The translations under genes and the position numbers were made by a program. A DNA stretch of 64,000 bases from Mycobacterium stomatepiae (GTDB lineage: Bacteria > Actinomycetota > Actinomycetes > Mycobacteriales > Mycobacteriaceae), in assembly GCF_010731715.1 (NCBI RefSeq), contig NZ_AP022587.1:1674001-1738000 (forward strand), read 5' to 3'. Of this stretch, positions 47,327 to 57,366 are shown piece by piece; positions within the stretch are counted from its first letter, which is position 1; the number at the start of each line of letters is the position of its first letter. Under the pieces are notes generated by a model. It was given only the letters and a program-made list of their open reading frames with translations. It had not been told where the DNA came from and made no database searches.

Positions 47327-48703
47327 TCATGCCGGGCCCGGCGAGCGCGCCGCTCGCGCCACGAAGCGCGCCACCGCATCCGGGACGGCGGCGGGGTGCG
47401 TGTGTAGATACGACGCGTGCACGCCGTTGTGCACGACGCCGTCGCGCATCGGCGCCGCATCGTGGTCGGCGCCCCGGTAGACCCAGGCGGGTTGGTAGCT
47501 CTCGGTGAAGGTGATCACGGTCCGGTGGAATTCGTGTCCGACCACCCGTGCCCCGGCGGGATACAACGCCGAGTCGGCCACCGCGACCGCGTCGCGATAC
47601 GCCAACTTCAGCCGTGGGGTGAACCGCGCCGATCCGCCCAACACCCCGCACATCGGGTACCCGTCGAGTTCGGAAGCCAGATAGATCAGGCCCGCGCACT
47701 CGGCATGCACCGGCGCACGCCCCGCCGCTAAGTCGTGAATCTGTTGTCGCACCACATCATTGGCGGACAGATCGGCGGTGAACTGTTCGGGGAAGCCGCC
47801 GGGCAGCAGCACCGCGTCGGTACGATCGGGCAACACGTCGGCCAGCGGGTCGAACTCGACCACCTCGGCCCCGGCGGCACGCAGCAACTCGGCGTGTTCG
47901 GCATAGCCGAAGCTGAAGGCCTTGCCGGCCGCCATCGCGACCGTGGCACGACCCGCCGTTTCCCCCACCGCTTCCATCGGATCCCACGGCGCGACGTTGA
48001 CGCCGCTTCGTGCCACCGCCAGCACAGCGGCCAGGTCGACGTGCCGCGCGACCAGGGCGGTCATCGCCTCGACCGCCAGCCGGGCCCGCCGTCCGTATTC
48101 GACCGCGGTGACCAGGCCCAAATACCTTGTCGGCAGCTCTAATTCGGCGGCCCGCGGAATAGCGCCCAGCACCGGGACGCCGGTATGCTCGCAAGCCTGT
48201 CGCAGCACCTGCTCGTGCCGGGCCGATCCCACCCGGTTGAGAATCACGCCGGCGATCCGGGTTGCCGTGTCGAACGTCGAAAAGCCGTGCAGGAGTGCGG
48301 CAATGCTGTGACTTTGACCGCGCGCATCGACCACCAGGATCACCGGCGCGCCCACCAGGGCGGCGACGTGGGCGGTGGACCCCGGTGGCGGGGACGACGC
48401 TTCGGGCCCGATCCGCCCGTCGAACAGTCCCATCACACCCTCGATCACCGCGATGTCTGCACCGGCGGCGCCGTGCGCGTAGAGGGGACCGACGAGCGCT
48501 TCGCCCACCATCACCGGATCGAGGTTGCGTCCGGGCCGGCCCGCGGCCAGCCCGTGATAGCCGGGGTCGATGAAGTCCGGGCCCACCTTGAACGGCGCGA
48601 CGGTATGCCCCGCCTGGCGCAACGCGCCGATCAAACCCGTTGCGATCGTGGTCTTTCCGCTGCCCGAGGCGGGCGCGGCGACGACGACCGCGGGGGCATT
48701 CAC
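47327..48703 (-). CDS. cobB: cobyrinic/hydrogenobyrinic acid a,c-diamide synthase
   Basis: 458 residues. The N-terminal ATPase-like domain shows VVVAAPASGSGKTTIATGLI and VGPDFIDPGYH; the C-terminal glutaminase-type domain has LLPGGFPEQF and the nucleophile cysteine in APVHAECAGLIYL. It amidates the a and c side chains in cobalamin synthesis. Start is GTG 48703, forming GTGA with the cobO stop. Confidence 0.94.
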   Translation of the reverse strand: MNAPAVVVAAPASGSGKTTIATGLIGALRQAGHTVAPFKVGPDFIDPGYHGLAAGRPGRNLDPVMVGEALVGPLYAHGAAGADIAVIEGVMGLFDGRIGPEASSPPPGSTAHVAALVGAPVILVVDARGQSHSIAALLHGFSTFDTATRIAGVILNRVGSARHEQVLRQACEHTGVPVLGAIPRAAELELPTRYLGLVTAVEYGRRARLAVEAMTALVARHVDLAAVLAVARSGVNVAPWDPMEAVGETAGRATVAMAAGKAFSFGYAEHAELLRAAGAEVVEFDPLADVLPDRTDAVLLPGGFPEQFTADLSANDVVRQQIHDLAAGRAPVHAECAGLIYLASELDGYPMCGVLGGSARFTPRLKLAYRDAVAVADSALYPAGARVVGHEFHRTVITFTESYQPAWVYRGADHDAAPMRDGVVHNGVHASYLHTHPAAVPDAVARFVARAARSPGPA

Positions 48704-49314
48704 CACTCGATGCCCTTCTGGCCCTTGCGCCCCGCATCCATCGGATGCTTGACCTTGGCCATCTCGGTGACCAGGTCGGCGGCCTCGACCAGCCGCGGCG
48801 GGGCGGCGCGTCCGGTGATCACCATGTGCTGATGACCGGGCCGGGCCGCCAACACCTCCACCACCTCGTCGGCGTCGACCCAGCCCCACTTCAGCGGGTA
48901 GGTGAACTCGTCGAGCACATAGAAGTCGTGACGCTGCTCGGCGAGCCGGCGCGAGATCTCCGCCCAGCCGTCGGCGGCCGCGGCCGCGTGATCGTCCTCG
49001 CTGCCGGATTTACGCGACCAGGACCAGCCGCTGCCCATCTTGTGCCATTCGACCGCGCCCCCGACGCCGTGTTCGTCGTGCAGCTCGCCGAGCCGGCGAA
49101 AGACGGCTTCCTCCCCCACCTTCCACTTCGCGCTCTTGACGAACTGAAACACCGCGACGTCCAGGCCCGCGTTCCACGCGCGCAACGCCATTCCGAACGC
49201 GGCCGTCGACTTCCCCTTGCCGTCGCCGGTGTGCACCGCCAGCAGCGGCAGGTTGCGCCGGGCCCGGGTGCTCAGTCCGTCGTCCGGAATCTGTACTGGG
49301 GTTCCCTGCGGCAT
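48700..49314 (-). CDS. cobO: cob(I)yrinic acid a,c-diamide adenosyltransferase
   Basis: 204 residues of the CobA/CobO type. P-loop VHTGDGKGKSTAAFGMALRA, then DFYVLDEFTYPLKWGWVD and [19 protein letters not shown]. It attaches the adenosyl group to the corrin cobalt. ATG 49314 lies 14 bp after the chelatase stop, so cobO, cobB and the chelatase are one operon. Confidence 0.95.
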   Translation of the reverse strand: MPQGTPVQIPDDGLSTRARRNLPLLAVHTGDGKGKSTAAFGMALRAWNAGLDVAVFQFVKSAKWKVGEEAVFRRLGELHDEHGVGGAVEWHKMGSGWSWSRKSGSEDDHAAAAADGWAEISRRLAEQRHDFYVLDEFTYPLKWGWVDADEVVEVLAARPGHQHMVITGRAAPPRLVEAADLVTEMAKVKHPMDAGRKGQKGIEW

Positions 49315-49328
49315 CGGCGTCTCCTCGA

Positions 49329-51185
49329 TCAGGCCACGCTGCGGACGGCTCGCGTCAGATGGTCGGCGTGCAGTTGCTCCAGCCGCACGGCCGGTGCGCC
49401 GAGTTGGCCGGCCAGCTGCGCGGCCAATCCCAGTCGTACATAGGACGTTTCGCAGTCCACCACCACCGCAGCGGCGCCCTCGGCGACCAGTCGCGACGCC
49501 GCGATTCGGCTGCGGCCCAACGGGTCCGGGCCCGCGGTGGCCCGGCCGTCGGTGAGCACCACCACCAGCGGACGCCGCGCCCGGTCGCGTGCCCGTTCCC
49601 GGACGATCAGCTCGCGCGCGGCCAGCAGGCCCTCGGCCAGCGGGGTCTTGCCGCCGGTGTCGAACCGGGCCAACCGCCGGGCCGCGATGTGCGCAGACGA
49701 CGTCGGCGGCAGCAACAACCGCGCTTGCTGCTGCCGGAAGGTGATCACCGCGACCTTGTCGCGCCGTTGATAGGCGTCGCGCAGCAGCGACAGGGTGGCA
49801 CCGCTGACCGCGGCCATCCGGTCGCGGGCGGCCATCGACCCGGACGCGTCCACCACGAAGATCACCAGGTTGCCTTCGCGTCCCTCGCGGACCGCGCGGC
49901 GCATGTCGTCGGGGCACGGGCGCAGCGGCCCGGCCCCGGCGCGCTCGGCGGCCGACAGCAGGGTGGCGAACAGGTGCAGTCCGTGCGCCGCGGGATCGTT
50001 GACGTCGGCGGCGGCCACCACACTTCCGGCGCGGTTGCGGGCTCGCGAGCGTCGTCCGGGCGCTCCTTCGCCGACGCCGGGCACCGTCAGCGCCCGGGTG
50101 CGAAAGGTTTTCGACGGCGGGGCGCTGGGTCGCGTCGCAGGCGGGCGCATCTTCGCAGCAGGAGGTGAATCCTGTTGTGAGGCAGCATCGTTGACGGACT
50201 GACCGCCGCCGGGCGGATCCGGCTGGCCGCCGCCGGGCGGATCGGGCTCGGGCTCGTTGCCCGCCCGCTCCAGCGCCTGATCCAGCTGCTCGCGGTCGAT
50301 ACCCGGGTCGTCGAATGGGTCGCGGCGGCGCCGATGCGGCAGCGCCAGTTCGGCCGCCACCCGAATGTCGCGCTCCTCAACCGTGAGCGCATCCCGCCAC
50401 GCGGCGTGGGCGACCGCGGTGCGGGCCACCACCAGGTCGGCTCGCATCCCGTCGACGTCGAACGCTGCACACAATGCCGCGATGCGCCGTAACTCATCGT
50501 CCGGCAACACCACATCGTCGACGAGCGCGCGCGCCGCCGCGATCCGCTGGGCCAGCTCAGCGTCGGCGGCGGCATAACGCGTGGCGAACCCGTCCGGGTC
50601 GGCCTCGTAGGCCATCCGCTGCCGGATCACCTCCACCCGTACGTCGACGTCACGCGAGGCATGCACATCGACCGTCAGACCGAACCGGTCGAGCAGCTGC
50701 GGGCGCAGTTCGCCTTCCTCCGGATTCATCGTGCCGATCAGGACGAACCGGGCCTCATGCGAATGCGAGATGCCATCGCGCTCGATGTGCACCCTCCCCA
50801 TCGCGGCGGCGTCGAGCAGCACGTCGACCAGGTGATCGTGCAGCAGGTTGACCTCGTCGACGTACAACACGCCGCCGTGGGCACGCGCGAGCAATCCGGG
50901 CGAAAAAGCATGCTCGCCGTCGCGCAACACTCGCTGCAGATCCAGCGAGCCGATCACCCGGTCTTCGGTTGCGCCGAGCGGCATTTCGACGAGGCCCGAT
51001 CCGTCGCCGTTACTTCCGGTCGCCGCCGACAGCAGCGCGGCCAAGCCGCGGACGGCCGTCGACTTGGCGGTGCCCTTCTCGCCGCGGATCAGCGCGCCAC
51101 CGATTTCCGGGCGCACCGCACACAGCAGCAGCGCCAGCCGCAACTGATCGTGACCGACGATCGCGCTGAACGGATAGGGCTTCAC
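49329..51185 (-). CDS. magnesium/cobalt chelatase (ChlI-ChlD fusion)
   Basis: 618 residues. N-terminal AAA+ ATPase like BchI/ChlI ([49 protein letters not shown]), a Pro/Asp-rich linker (about 330-420), and a C-terminal von Willebrand A domain like BchD ([20 protein letters not shown], a MIDAS DxSxS). In cobalamin-producing actinobacteria such fusions are thought to assist cobalt insertion. Start GTG 51185 overlaps the GNAT stop. Confidence 0.9.
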   Translation of the reverse strand: MKPYPFSAIVGHDQLRLALLLCAVRPEIGGALIRGEKGTAKSTAVRGLAALLSAATGSNGDGSGLVEMPLGATEDRVIGSLDLQRVLRDGEHAFSPGLLARAHGGVLYVDEVNLLHDHLVDVLLDAAAMGRVHIERDGISHSHEARFVLIGTMNPEEGELRPQLLDRFGLTVDVHASRDVDVRVEVIRQRMAYEADPDGFATRYAAADAELAQRIAAARALVDDVVLPDDELRRIAALCAAFDVDGMRADLVVARTAVAHAAWRDALTVEERDIRVAAELALPHRRRRDPFDDPGIDREQLDQALERAGNEPEPDPPGGGQPDPPGGGQSVNDAASQQDSPPAAKMRPPATRPSAPPSKTFRTRALTVPGVGEGAPGRRSRARNRAGSVVAAADVNDPAAHGLHLFATLLSAAERAGAGPLRPCPDDMRRAVREGREGNLVIFVVDASGSMAARDRMAAVSGATLSLLRDAYQRRDKVAVITFRQQQARLLLPPTSSAHIAARRLARFDTGGKTPLAEGLLAARELIVRERARDRARRPLVVVLTDGRATAGPDPLGRSRIAASRLVAEGAAAVVVDCETSYVRLGLAAQLAGQLGAPAVRLEQLHADHLTRAVRSVA

Positions 51186-51652
51186 GGCTTCGCCGTGACG
51201 CCGGAGCCGGGCCGCAGCATCGGGACGTGCGGAACGCCGTCGTCCAGGAAGTCGTCGCCCTCGCGGACAAAACCGTGCTGCGCGTACATCTCGGCCAGAT
51301 AGGTCTGCGCGTTGATCCGGCACGGATAGTCGCCGACCTCGGCGAGCGCCGCCCGCAACAGCCGGTTGGTTTGGCCCTGCCCGCGGACGGCCCGTTTGGT
51401 GCACAGCCGCCCGATCCGGAACACCTTCTCGCCCCCGGCATGCTCCTCCATCAGCCGCAGCGTGGAGATCACCTCGCCGTCATGCGTTTCCAGCCAGAAG
51501 TGCCGGGTCTCGGCGAGCAAATCGCGCCCGTCCAGCTCCGGATAAGGGATGGCCTGCTCGACGACGAATACCTCGACACGCAGCTTGAGCAACTCGTAAA
51601 GAGTTTGCGCGTCAAGGTCTTTGGCCCAGATGCGGCTTAGCGCTTCGGTCAT
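51182..51652 (-). CDS. GNAT N-acetyltransferase, ElaA type
   Basis: 156 residues, same length as Rv2851c. ElaA-like opening ([20 protein letters not shown]) and the acetyl-CoA loop [20 protein letters not shown], followed by [20 protein letters not shown]. Acceptor substrate unknown. First gene of the chelatase-cobO-cobB unit by its GTGA overlap. Confidence 0.92.
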   Translation of the reverse strand: MTEALSRIWAKDLDAQTLYELLKLRVEVFVVEQAIPYPELDGRDLLAETRHFWLETHDGEVISTLRLMEEHAGGEKVFRIGRLCTKRAVRGQGQTNRLLRAALAEVGDYPCRINAQTYLAEMYAQHGFVREGDDFLDDGVPHVPMLRPGSGVTAKP

Positions 51653-51778
51653 GGGCGCCGCTCCTCCTCATCGCTTCGTCCCCCGCACACGGGCGGTACC
51701 CGCACTGGATCGTCGACGTCGCACGCTATTGGGCGCCGCTTCCTGCTGATCACTGTTCGCATCGCTGCCCGGCCCGGT

Positions 51779-53266
51779 TCATGAGGCGTTCAACTGTAAT
51801 ACCTTGGCGCTCCACGTTCTCACCTCGTCGTAGAGCGCCGGTTCGGTCGATAGCTGGGTTCCCAACGAGGGCACCATCTCTTTGAGCGTGGGCAGCCAGG
51901 ACTGGTAGCGGTCGGCAAAGCAACTCGCCAGCACGTCGAGCATGATCGGCACGGCAGTCGAGGCGCCGGGCGAACCACCGAGCAATCCGGCGATGCTGCC
52001 GTCGCCAGCGCACAGGACGGTGGTGCCGAATTCGAGCGCTCCGCCCTTTCCCTTGGCCCGCCGGATCACCTGCACCCGCTGACCGGCCACCGTCAGCTGC
52101 CAGTCCGAAGGCCGGGCAGCGGGCGCGAATTCGTGCAGCGCCTGCATCCGGTCGCGTTCGCTGAGTCGCAGTTGACGGATCAGGTAATCGAGCAGCGTCA
52201 TCTCGGTGATGCCGACCCCCAGCATCGACACCACGTTGTCCCGCCTGACCGATCGGGGCAAGTCGCTGAGGTGACCATGCTTCAAGAATTTAGGCGACCA
52301 GCCGGCATACGGCCCGAAGACCAGCCACGACTTGCCGTCGACGAACCGCAGGTCCAGATGCAGCGCCCCCAGCGGCGGTGCCCCCGGCGCGGGGGTGCCG
52401 TAGACCTTGGCCCGGTGCGCGGCGATCAGGTCGGGGTTGTCGGTGCGCAGGAACCGCCCGCCGATCGGGAAGCCGGCGAAACCCTTGACCTCGTCGATGC
52501 CGGATTTCTGCAGCAACGGCAGCGCGTCACCGCCGGCGCCGACGAGCACGAATTTTGCATTCAGCTTGCGTTTTTCGCCGGTGCGGCGATTCGCGATCCG
52601 TAGCGTCCAGCCGCCGTCGGATGCCCGGGTCAGGTTGCGGACCTCGTGACCGAACAGCGCGGTGGCACCACCCTGCACGCAGTAGCCGATCAGTTGCTTG
52701 GTCAGCGAACCGAAGTCGACGTCGGTGCCGTCGGGGGCCCAGTTGAGCGCGACCGGCTCGGCGAAGTCGCGTTCGGCGGCCATGAACGGCAGCCGGCGGG
52801 CGAATTCGTCCGGGTCGTCGATCAATTCCGTTCCGGCGAACAGCGGGTTGGGTGCCAGCGCCTGCTGGCGCCGCCGCAGATAGTCGACCCGCTGCGCGCC
52901 GTGCACGAAGCTGACGTGCGGGACGGGGTTGAGGAACCGTCGATCGGTGAGGATGCCGTTCTCGACCGCATAGGCCCAGAACTGGCGGGTCACCTGGAAT
53001 TGCTCGTTGATCGACACCGCCTTGGCGATGTCGATCGAACCCTGCGAGCCGGGGCGCTCCGGGGTGTAATTCATCTCGCATAGCCCGGCGTGCCCGGTGC
53101 CGGCGTTGTTCCAGGGGCTGCTGCTTTCGGCGGCGACGGCGTCGAGGCGCTCGATCACGGTGATCGACCAGTCCGGCTCCAGCCGCCGCAGCAGTGCGGC
53201 CAGGGTGGCGCTCATGATGCCGGCGCCGACCAGCACGACGTCGGTGCGCGCCGTTGTGTCTGACAC
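51779..53266 (-). CDS. mqo: malate:quinone oxidoreductase
   Basis: 495 residues. FAD-binding N-terminus [20 protein letters not shown], then [35 protein letters not shown], and near the C-terminus [20 protein letters not shown]. It oxidises malate to oxaloacetate at the membrane, passing electrons to menaquinone. Starts at GTG 53266. Complete. Confidence 0.96.
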   Translation of the reverse strand: MSDTTARTDVVLVGAGIMSATLAALLRRLEPDWSITVIERLDAVAAESSSPWNNAGTGHAGLCEMNYTPERPGSQGSIDIAKAVSINEQFQVTRQFWAYAVENGILTDRRFLNPVPHVSFVHGAQRVDYLRRRQQALAPNPLFAGTELIDDPDEFARRLPFMAAERDFAEPVALNWAPDGTDVDFGSLTKQLIGYCVQGGATALFGHEVRNLTRASDGGWTLRIANRRTGEKRKLNAKFVLVGAGGDALPLLQKSGIDEVKGFAGFPIGGRFLRTDNPDLIAAHRAKVYGTPAPGAPPLGALHLDLRFVDGKSWLVFGPYAGWSPKFLKHGHLSDLPRSVRRDNVVSMLGVGITEMTLLDYLIRQLRLSERDRMQALHEFAPAARPSDWQLTVAGQRVQVIRRAKGKGGALEFGTTVLCAGDGSIAGLLGGSPGASTAVPIMLDVLASCFADRYQSWLPTLKEMVPSLGTQLSTEPALYDEVRTWSAKVLQLNAS

Positions 53267-53419
53267 CGAAATGCCGGCCCTTTCTGGTCCTTACCGGGTT
53301 CCTACTTGGCCCTTCTGCGTCTTTTCCGGGCCGGTTATTCAGGCTATCCCGACCGGCGCGACCGCACCGACCTGAAGCAGCGGCGATCAGCAAAAGGTGC
53401 GTCACGCTAAGCTGACCTG

Positions 53420-54445
53420 GTGACTGGCTGGGTGCCCGATGTCCTGCCTGGCTACTGGCAGTACACCATCGCACTGGGACCCGATCCCGCCGGCGAGGGC
53501 GACATCGTCGCAACCCTGATCCGGCGTGGCCCCGAAGCCAGTGCGGCCGGCGGTCTCGAACACGCGGTGCTGACGGTGCACGGTTACACCGACTATTTCT
53601 TCAACACCGCGCTGGCCGATCACTTCGCCAACCGCGGTTTCACCTTCTACGCGTTGGACCTGCAGAAGTGCGGCCGGTCGCGGCGCGACGGCCAGACCCC
53701 GCACTTCATCACCGATCTCGCGCAGTACGACACCGAACTCGAACGCGCCCTGGCCGTCATCCGCGAGGCGGCGCACGACGTCCGGGTCCTGATGTACGGC
53801 CATTCCGCCGGCGGCCTGATCGTGCCGCTGTGGCTGGATCGGTTGCGACGGCGAAACGCCATGGCGCACGCGGGCATCGGCGGCTTGGTCCTGAATAGCC
53901 CGTTCCTGGATCTGCATGGCCCGGCGGTGCTGCGCCTGGGAATGACGTCGGCGATGATCGCCGGCCTGTCGCGGGTGCGGTCCAAGGTCGTGTTGCGCGG
54001 CACCCGCAAGGGCGGATACGGCACCTCGCTGCACCGCGACTACGACGGCGAGTTCGACTACAACCTGGAATGGAAACCGTTGGGCGGCTTCCCGATCACC
54101 GCGGGCTGGCTGAACGCCGTGCGCCGCGGCCAGGCCCGGCTGCACCGCGGCCTCGACGTCGGGATGCCGAACCTGATCCTGCGCTCGGACCACAGCGTGA
54201 CCGAAACCGAAAATCCGATCGACATGCAACGCGGCGACGCGGTCCTCGACGTCACCCAGATCGCAAGGTGGGCCGGCTGTATCGGGAATCGCAGCGCAGT
54301 CGTCCCGGTGATCGATGCCAAGCACGACGTGTTCCTGTCGCTGGAGGAGCCGCGTGCGGTCGCCTACCGGGAACTGGATCTGTGGCTGGACGGCTACCTG
54401 CGCACCACGAACACCGACGCCTCGGCATCGTTCGGAAAGGGGTGA
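53420..54445 (+). CDS. alpha/beta hydrolase, monoacylglycerol-lipase type (Rv2854-like)
   Basis: 341 residues from GTG 53420. Serine hydrolase 4 family: HGYTDYFFNTALADHFANRG, YALDLQKCGRSRRDGQ, nucleophile elbow VLMYGHSAGGLIVPLW, and a C-terminal IDAKHDVFLSLEEPRA carrying the catalytic His. Substrate likely a lysophospholipid or monoacylglycerol. It precedes mtr by four bases. The PE_PGRS gene found between mqo and this gene in H37Rv is absent here. Confidence 0.9.
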   Translation: MTGWVPDVLPGYWQYTIALGPDPAGEGDIVATLIRRGPEASAAGGLEHAVLTVHGYTDYFFNTALADHFANRGFTFYALDLQKCGRSRRDGQTPHFITDLAQYDTELERALAVIREAAHDVRVLMYGHSAGGLIVPLWLDRLRRRNAMAHAGIGGLVLNSPFLDLHGPAVLRLGMTSAMIAGLSRVRSKVVLRGTRKGGYGTSLHRDYDGEFDYNLEWKPLGGFPITAGWLNAVRRGQARLHRGLDVGMPNLILRSDHSVTETENPIDMQRGDAVLDVTQIARWAGCIGNRSAVVPVIDAKHDVFLSLEEPRAVAYRELDLWLDGYLRTTNTDASASFGKG

Positions 54446-54449
54446 CGGA

Positions 54450-55828
54450 GTGGAGACCTACGACATCGCGATCATCGGAACCGGTTCGGGCAATACCATT
54501 CTCGACGACCGCTTCAACGCCAAGCGAGTGGCGATCTGCGAGCAGGGCACCTTCGGTGGGACCTGCCTGAACGTCGGATGCATCCCGACCAAGATGTTCG
54601 TCTACGCCGCCGAGGTCGCCCAATCGATCCGGGAGGCGTCGCGCTACGGCGTCGACGCGCACATCGATCGGGTGCGCTGGGACGACATCGTCTCGCGCGT
54701 CTTCGGGCGCATCGATCCGATCGGCGTTGGCGGCGAGGACACCGCAACTCCGAACCCAACATCGATGTGTACAAGCAGCACACCCGATTCGGTCCGGTCC
54801 AGTCCCACGGGCGCTACCTGCTGCGCACCGACGCCGGCGACGAGTTCACCGCCGATCAGGTGGTGATCGCCGCGGGGGCACGGGCGATCATTCCCCCGGC
54901 GATCCTCGAGTGCGGCGCCCGGTACTACACTAGCGACACGATCATGCGAATCTCGGAATTCCCAGAGCATCTGGTGATCGTCGGGGGTGGTTTCGTGTCG
55001 ACCGAATTCGCCCATATCTTCTCCGCGCTGGGCTCGCGGGTCACGCTGGTGGTCCGGGGCTCTGCCCTGCTGCGGCACTGCGACGACACCCTGTGCAAAC
55101 GCTTCACCCGCATCGCGTCCAACAAATGGGAACTGCACACCCACTGTAATGTGATGAGCGCCGAGAACCGGGGCTCGGGCATCGCGGTGCGACTCGACAA
55201 CGGTCACACCATCGACGCCGACGCCCTGCTGGTCGCGACCGGCCGGGTCTCCAACGCCGATCAGCTCGACCTCGAGCAGGCCGGTATCGCCGTCGAGGAC
55301 GGCCTGGTGGTTGTCGACGAGTACCAGCGCACCACGGCGCGTGGGGTTTTCGCGCTCGGCGACGTCTCGTCGAAGTATCAGCTCAAGCACGTCGCCAACC
55401 ACGAGGCGCGGGTGGTGCAGCACAATCTGCTCTGCGACTGGGACGACACCGCGGCGATGACCGTCACCGACCATCGTTACGTGCCGTCCGCGGTGTTCAC
55501 CGATCCCCAGATCGCCTCCGTCGGGCTCACCGAGAACGAAGCCATCGCACAGGGTTTCAAGGTTTGGGTGAAGGTGCAGGACTACGGCGACGTCGCCTAC
55601 GGCTGGGCGATGGAGGACACCACCGGGATCGTGAAGCTCATCGCCGAACGCGAGAGCGGGCGCCTGCTGGGGGCGCACATCATGGGGCATCAGGCCTCGT
55701 CGATCATCCAGCCGCTGATCCAGGCGATGAGCTTCGGGCTGACCGCCCCGGAGATGGCCCGCGGGCAGTACTGGATCCATCCGGCACTGCCCGAAGTGGT
55801 GGAGAACGCGCTACTGGGCCTGCGCTGA
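54450..55828 (+). pseudogene. mtr: mycothione reductase, frameshifted
   Basis: Mtr reduces mycothiol disulfide with NADPH. The N-terminal part is intact: VETYDIAIIGTGSGNTILDD and the redox centre GGTCLNVGCIPTKMFVYAAE. At 54738-54743 one base is missing (GEDYRNSEPNIDVY is expected); thereafter DVYKQHTRFGPVQSHGRYLL and the NADPH and dimer domains to WIHPALPEVVENALLGLR lie in another frame. Length 1379 bp is one short of the 1380 needed for the normal 459 residues. As read the protein ends within about 40 residues of the shift. It may be a sequencing error, since mycothiol recycling is important though not always essential. Confidence 0.88.
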
Positions 55829-56302
55829 GGCGGCGGGCTCGCCGGCCTGGCACTGCGGGCAAAGTCCACGCAACGTCAGACCGGCCCGCTCCGACAGGGC
55901 GAACGCACTGCCCTCCATCGCGTGTTCGAGCGCGGAGCTGAGCTGCCGCGCGGGCACTTCGATGATCGCGCCGCACCGCGTGCAGACCGCGTGGTGATGC
56001 GGGGCGGTGGCCAGCCCGTAGGTCGTGACGCCGCCGTCGAGGGTCAGCGCGTGCAGCACCCCCTGTTCAACCAGGGTGGTCACCGTGCGGTAGATGGTGG
56101 CCACGTCGGGTGGCTGACCGCCGACGGGCAGCGTGTCCCGTACCCGCTGGTGGATCTCCGCGACGGACAGATGTCCACTGACGGGTTCGAGCACCGCCAG
56201 CACCTGAATCCGCGACGTCATCCTGCGCAATCCGCGGGAGCGCAGGAAGTCGCCGATGCGTTCGGTGACCGCGGGGTCGAGGGCCGACGGATTGGACGTC
56301 AC
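55811..56302 (-). CDS. nur: Fur-family metalloregulator, probable nickel regulator Nur
   Basis: 163 residues. Winged helix (RIGDFLRSRGLRRMTSRIQV, then PPDVATIYRTVTTLVEQGVL), the metal-site segment YGLATAPHHHAVC, and structural zinc cysteines CTRC and CPQC. Fur-family members sense iron, zinc, peroxide or nickel. Its place beside a [NiFe]-hydrogenase cluster and two nearby matches to the Streptomyces Nur box (TTGCAA-N5-TTGCAA) point to nickel. It starts at GTG 56302; its end overlaps mtr by 18 bases. Zur or Fur remains an alternative. Confidence 0.82.
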   Translation of the reverse strand: MTSNPSALDPAVTERIGDFLRSRGLRRMTSRIQVLAVLEPVSGHLSVAEIHQRVRDTLPVGGQPPDVATIYRTVTTLVEQGVLHALTLDGGVTTYGLATAPHHHAVCTRCGAIIEVPARQLSSALEHAMEGSAFALSERAGLTLRGLCPQCQAGEPAASAQAQ

Positions 56303-56368
56303 CCACTCAGTCTTGCGCCGGACATCCCGGATTGCCAGTCGCGTCCGTCACCCAGCGGGTAGGCCGTC

Positions 56369-56385
56369 CTGCGAATCACTTGCAT
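56369..56385. promoter_or_regulatory. candidate Nur box 1 (nur/hypA)
   Basis: CTGCGA-ATCAC-TTGCAT, a partial match to the Nur consensus tTGCaa-N5-ttGCAA, with a spacer almost identical to that of the better site at 57068. It lies in the 264-bp divergent region between nur and hypA. Confidence 0.45.
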
Positions 56386-56566
56386 CCAGTTCGCGCCGGA
56401 ACTTAAGGTCTAGGCGATGGCCAGTACTGTGTTCCGGGTGCCACGGACCAGATTGAGCTTCCCGACTCCCGAGAGCACGCCCTAACCCGGTTCCACGGGT
56501 ATTCGTCGCGGCCGCGCGGGTGTAGAAACGAATTCATGGGCCCACGCCCGACGCCGGTGACCGGCG

Positions 56567-56902
56567 ATGCATGAGCTTTCGCTGTGCGAGGCGATCGCCG
56601 GCCTGGTCAAGACACACGCTGACGGGCGGCACGTCGACGTGGTCCGGGTCCGCATCGGCGCGCTTCGCCAGGTGGTTCCCGATTCGTTGTCGTTCTGCTG
56701 GACCCTGGTTCGGGAATCGGAGAACATGCCCGACGCCGAGCTGGAACTCGAGTGCATCGGCGCCGAGGTGCGCTGCCGCGCCTGCGGCCGGGACTCGGAG
56801 ATCACCTCGGCCTGGTCGATTTGGTGTCCGCGCTGCGACAGCTCCGACGTCGAGGTACTGCACGGCAACGAGTTCCTGGTGACGTCGCTGGACGTCTCGT
56901 GA
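56567..56902 (+). CDS. hypA: hydrogenase nickel-incorporation protein HypA
   Basis: 111 residues. Starts MHELSLCEAIAGLV, with His2 and Glu3 of the conserved nickel site. The zinc ribbon is CRACG and CPRCD. HypA with HypB inserts nickel into the large subunit of [NiFe]-hydrogenase. First gene of the hydrogenase cluster, divergent from nur. Confidence 0.95.
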   Translation: MHELSLCEAIAGLVKTHADGRHVDVVRVRIGALRQVVPDSLSFCWTLVRESENMPDAELELECIGAEVRCRACGRDSEITSAWSIWCPRCDSSDVEVLHGNEFLVTSLDVS

Positions 56903-57366
56903 ATAGGGGGCCTCGGAGCTGCTAGGCGTCGTGCGGCGCCACATCGAAAGATGTTGAGTATGGGTAGGTTTCATCGGCAGTGCGCGCACCGGCGCCGGCA
57001 TGGGCACCTGGCTCGGTTGGCTGAAACGATTCGCCGAAAGCGTCGTGGACCGAACCGCGGGACCGTCTTGCAGATCATTTGCAAGACAATACCGTTGCCC
57101 ATGGTGGGCCGGGCCTACTCCACCTCGTAGTACTTAGCCAAACTCAAAGCTTGGCGGGGTTGTCGTCGACATCTCGAAAGCTCTTGCCGCACAGCGTAAA
57201 TAGGTCAACGTGCCGGCAGGGAGAATGTTTGTTTTACTGCCGGTCAAGGGAGAAACGTTGACAACCCCGGAGGGCGGGAGTAGACCCAAAACCAGCGCTG
57301 CGCAAGTGGGCCGACGGTCGACTCCGGCGGCGCAGGGGCCCCAGCCCGGCCCCGGAAAGCTGCAGC
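56903..57366. other. intergenic control region upstream of hucS
   Basis: 464 bp between hypA and hucS, more AT-rich than the genes. It carries the perfect inverted repeat at 57065-57087. A short frame from TTG 57258 (after GGGAGAAACG) to 57443 encodes a Pro/Gly/Gln-rich sequence overlapping hucS in another frame; I could not support it as a gene. Confidence 0.6.
57065..57087. promoter_or_regulatory. Nur box 2 upstream of hucS
   Basis: Perfect 8-bp arms GTCTTGCA-N7-TGCAAGAC. The inner 17 bases TTGCAGATCATTTGCAA (57068-57084) match the Nur consensus tTGCaa-N5-ttGCAA at 11 of 12 positions. About 280 bp upstream of hucS. Predicts nickel-dependent control of the hydrogenase by the Fur-family protein at 55811. 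Confidence 0.7.
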
